A stretch of DNA of 64,000 nt, taken from Proteiniclasticum sp043951855. Its GTDB lineage: Bacteria; Bacillota; Clostridia; Clostridiales; Clostridiaceae. The notes below the pieces were generated by a model. The model was not told the origin of the DNA and searched no databases. It worked only from the letters and a program-made list of their open reading frames with translations. A program made the position numbers and the translations under genes. The DNA lies in NCBI RefSeq assembly GCF_043951855.1, contig NZ_JBINJW010000001.1, positions 124,001-188,000 of the forward strand, read 5' to 3'. Position 1 is the stretch's first letter. Every line of letters starts with the position of its first letter. Positions 62,704-64,000 of the stretch are shown here, piece by piece.

Positions 62704-62776
62704 GCTTTGTCCTGACTCTATTAATTATTCGTTCGATCTGGTGATCTTTTCTCACTCAAACACGTTCCCTGAATCC

Positions 62777-64000
62777 TTAGGCCACTTCCCTATTCTTTTC
62801 CGCATAAACCGGTGCTGGAGAACTGAAGGAAGCGAGGCTTGCAAGGATCGGCAGAATCATGAAGGCAAGGAGCACTTCCCTGTATCCGCCGAAATAGTCA
62901 TAGGCTGCGCCGAAAGGAAGGGGTCCTAGGGCTGATCCCAGAACCATGAATGAAACCGCAAGGCCCCTGATCTTTCCCAGATGCTTTCTTCCGAAGTAGT
63001 TAGACCAGAGCATGCCTGTGCTCACCGAGTCAAAGGCCATGAAGGTTCCATGCATGACTGCATAGACCATGAGCACCAGAGTGCCTCCTGCAAAATTCAG
63101 TGTCAGCATGATGATGGCATAGAAGATGAAATTGAATCCCTTCACCAGATTGACCTTTACTTTATCCAGCAGAAATCCTGCAAGAAAAGTCATGGGAATC
63201 TGACTGAAAGCGGTGATGGATAAAATCACTGCACCGAATGCGGAGTCAAATCCTTTTCCGGAGATGATGGAGATCATATGGAAGGTTATACCCGTGTTCA
63301 CGAGGGAAGGCACCATGGTGGCCAGTAGCATCAGCCAGAAGGCACGGGTTCCTTTTGCTTCACTGAGCGTCCAGGAACGCTCTACTTCCTCCTCAGGCAG
63401 AGCATCATGGCTTTCCCTCTCCCTATCTTCAGTATTCTTTCCGATGATGCCATCTGGAAGCATACCGATGTCTTCTGGTCTGTTTTTCACGAAAAAGAAG
63501 GCCACAGGAAGCATAATGAGCACCATAGCCACCGCCCAGAAAATCCAGGCTCTTGAAAGGCCGAAGTTTTCAATGAGATAATTGTTCAGGGGGGGAACAA
63601 GAGCTGAACCTAGAACCCCTCCGATGGAAATCAGTGAAAGCGCTCTCCCCCTCTTCCTTATGAACCACTGTGGAATGAGAACGGAGGGAATGAGACTCAG
63701 GGATCCCTGACCGAACATCCTGATGAAGATGAATCCGAAAAAGATCATCCAGGGCGCTCGGATGGCACTCATCCAGACAAGAACGATCCCGAATAAGAAA
63801 CTGATGAGTACAGCCGATTTTCTATGTCCTCTGCTGTCGATGAGTTTCCCCACAAAGGGCATGGAGAAACCGGAAATCAGTGTGGCGATGGAATAGAAAC
63901 TTGAAATCTGGGATCTGGACCATCCGAACTGCTCTATATAATGATCGATGAAAATCGATACGGAAAACGTCTGTCCCGGTGAGGAAAAAAGCAGCATCAG
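62777..64000 (-). CDS. MFS transporter, 5' end outside the window
   Basis: At least 406 residues with eleven or so visible membrane helices. The first visible residues, SSPGQTFSVSIFIDHYIEQFG, are the end of the first helix in MFS proteins of the CynX/oxalate-antiporter-like group. The reading frame stays open to the window edge, so the ATG at 63997 is probably internal and 10-25 residues are missing. GKLIDSRGHRK (loop 2-3) is the MFS signature. The substrate is unknown. Confidence 0.9.
   Translation of the reverse strand: MMLLFSSPGQTFSVSIFIDHYIEQFGWSRSQISSFYSIATLISGFSMPFVGKLIDSRGHRKSAVLISFLFGIVLVWMSAIRAPWMIFFGFIFIRMFGQGSLSLIPSVLIPQWFIRKRGRALSLISIGGVLGSALVPPLNNYLIENFGLSRAWIFWAVAMVLIMLPVAFFFVKNRPEDIGMLPDGIIGKNTEDRERESHDALPEEEVERSWTLSEAKGTRAFWLMLLATMVPSLVNTGITFHMISIISGKGFDSAFGAVILSITAFSQIPMTFLAGFLLDKVKVNLVKGFNFIFYAIIMLTLNFAGGTLVLMVYAVMHGTFMAFDSVSTGMLWSNYFGRKHLGKIRGLAVSFMVLGSALGPLPFGAAYDYFGGYREVLLAFMILPILASLASFSSPAPVYAEKNREVA

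Noticed and set aside
1..64000. CRISPR array, rRNA, tRNA or insertion sequence
   Set aside because: No regularly spaced repeats, rRNA segments, cloverleaf genes or transposases were recognised in the window.

Overview
The window looks like a chromosome segment of an anaerobic, low-to-mid G+C Gram-positive bacterium of the Clostridia type, carrying the right-hand part of an integrated prophage at its left end. The evidence is the cggR-gap-pgk-tpiA-gpmI-eno-secG-rnr gene order, strong AGGAGG-type ribosome binding sites, a T-box leader, the two-subunit iron-sulfur L-serine dehydratase, a membrane pyrophosphatase and a CymR/Rrf2-like box before cysK. No species can be named from the sequence alone. 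There are no rRNA or tRNA genes and no CRISPR array.

Bases 1 to about 9600 are the early region of a prophage or related element. A rightward lysogeny block (CI/ImmR-like repressor, ImmA-like protease, tyrosine integrase) faces a long leftward early operon. That operon runs from a Cro-like regulator through many small proteins, several too short for ordinary gene calling. It ends in a replication module: a DUF2800 Fe-S nuclease, a DUF2815 ssDNA-binding-like protein and a family A DNA polymerase. The left end of the element lies outside the window. The right end lies between the integrase and a host SGNH hydrolase gene.

Bases 9.6-25 kb hold central carbon metabolism on the minus strand: cggR, gap, pgk, tpiA, gpmI, eno, secG, a lipoprotein esterase, a K+-dependent proton/sodium-pumping pyrophosphatase (hppA) and rnr. 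The divergent zwf lies beside cggR. Two GTGGGACAA boxes exactly 20 bp apart lie just downstream of the cggR promoter, and a third copy lies towards zwf. This suggests sugar-phosphate control of glycolysis by CggR, possibly touching zwf.

Bases 25-37 kb hold a TPR-Arr (rifamycin ADP-ribosyltransferase) fusion, a secreted hypothetical protein, an NAD(P)-binding protein, trxB, degV, a trpP tryptophan transporter under a tryptophan (UGG) T-box, a four-gene BMP-type nucleoside ABC transporter and trmL. Bases 37-46 kb hold a HAD phosphatase, a MoxR/DUF58/transglutaminase operon, a VanW/G5 cell-wall protein, an M42 aminopeptidase and ddl. Bases 46-54 kb hold a large orphan histidine kinase, nth, plsC, queG, cysE-cysK, a lipid kinase and pssA, which is preceded by an eight-codon leader ORF.

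Bases 54-64 kb hold a sulfur-stress pair (an ArsR-type repressor and a four-domain CoA-disulfide reductase/rhodanese/TusA/DsrE protein), a small lipoprotein, sdaAB-sdaAA, a uridine-kinase-like protein, class II fructose-bisphosphate aldolase and a truncated MFS transporter. Most genes are ordinary housekeeping genes. The more unusual material is in the prophage operon and in several promoter regions.
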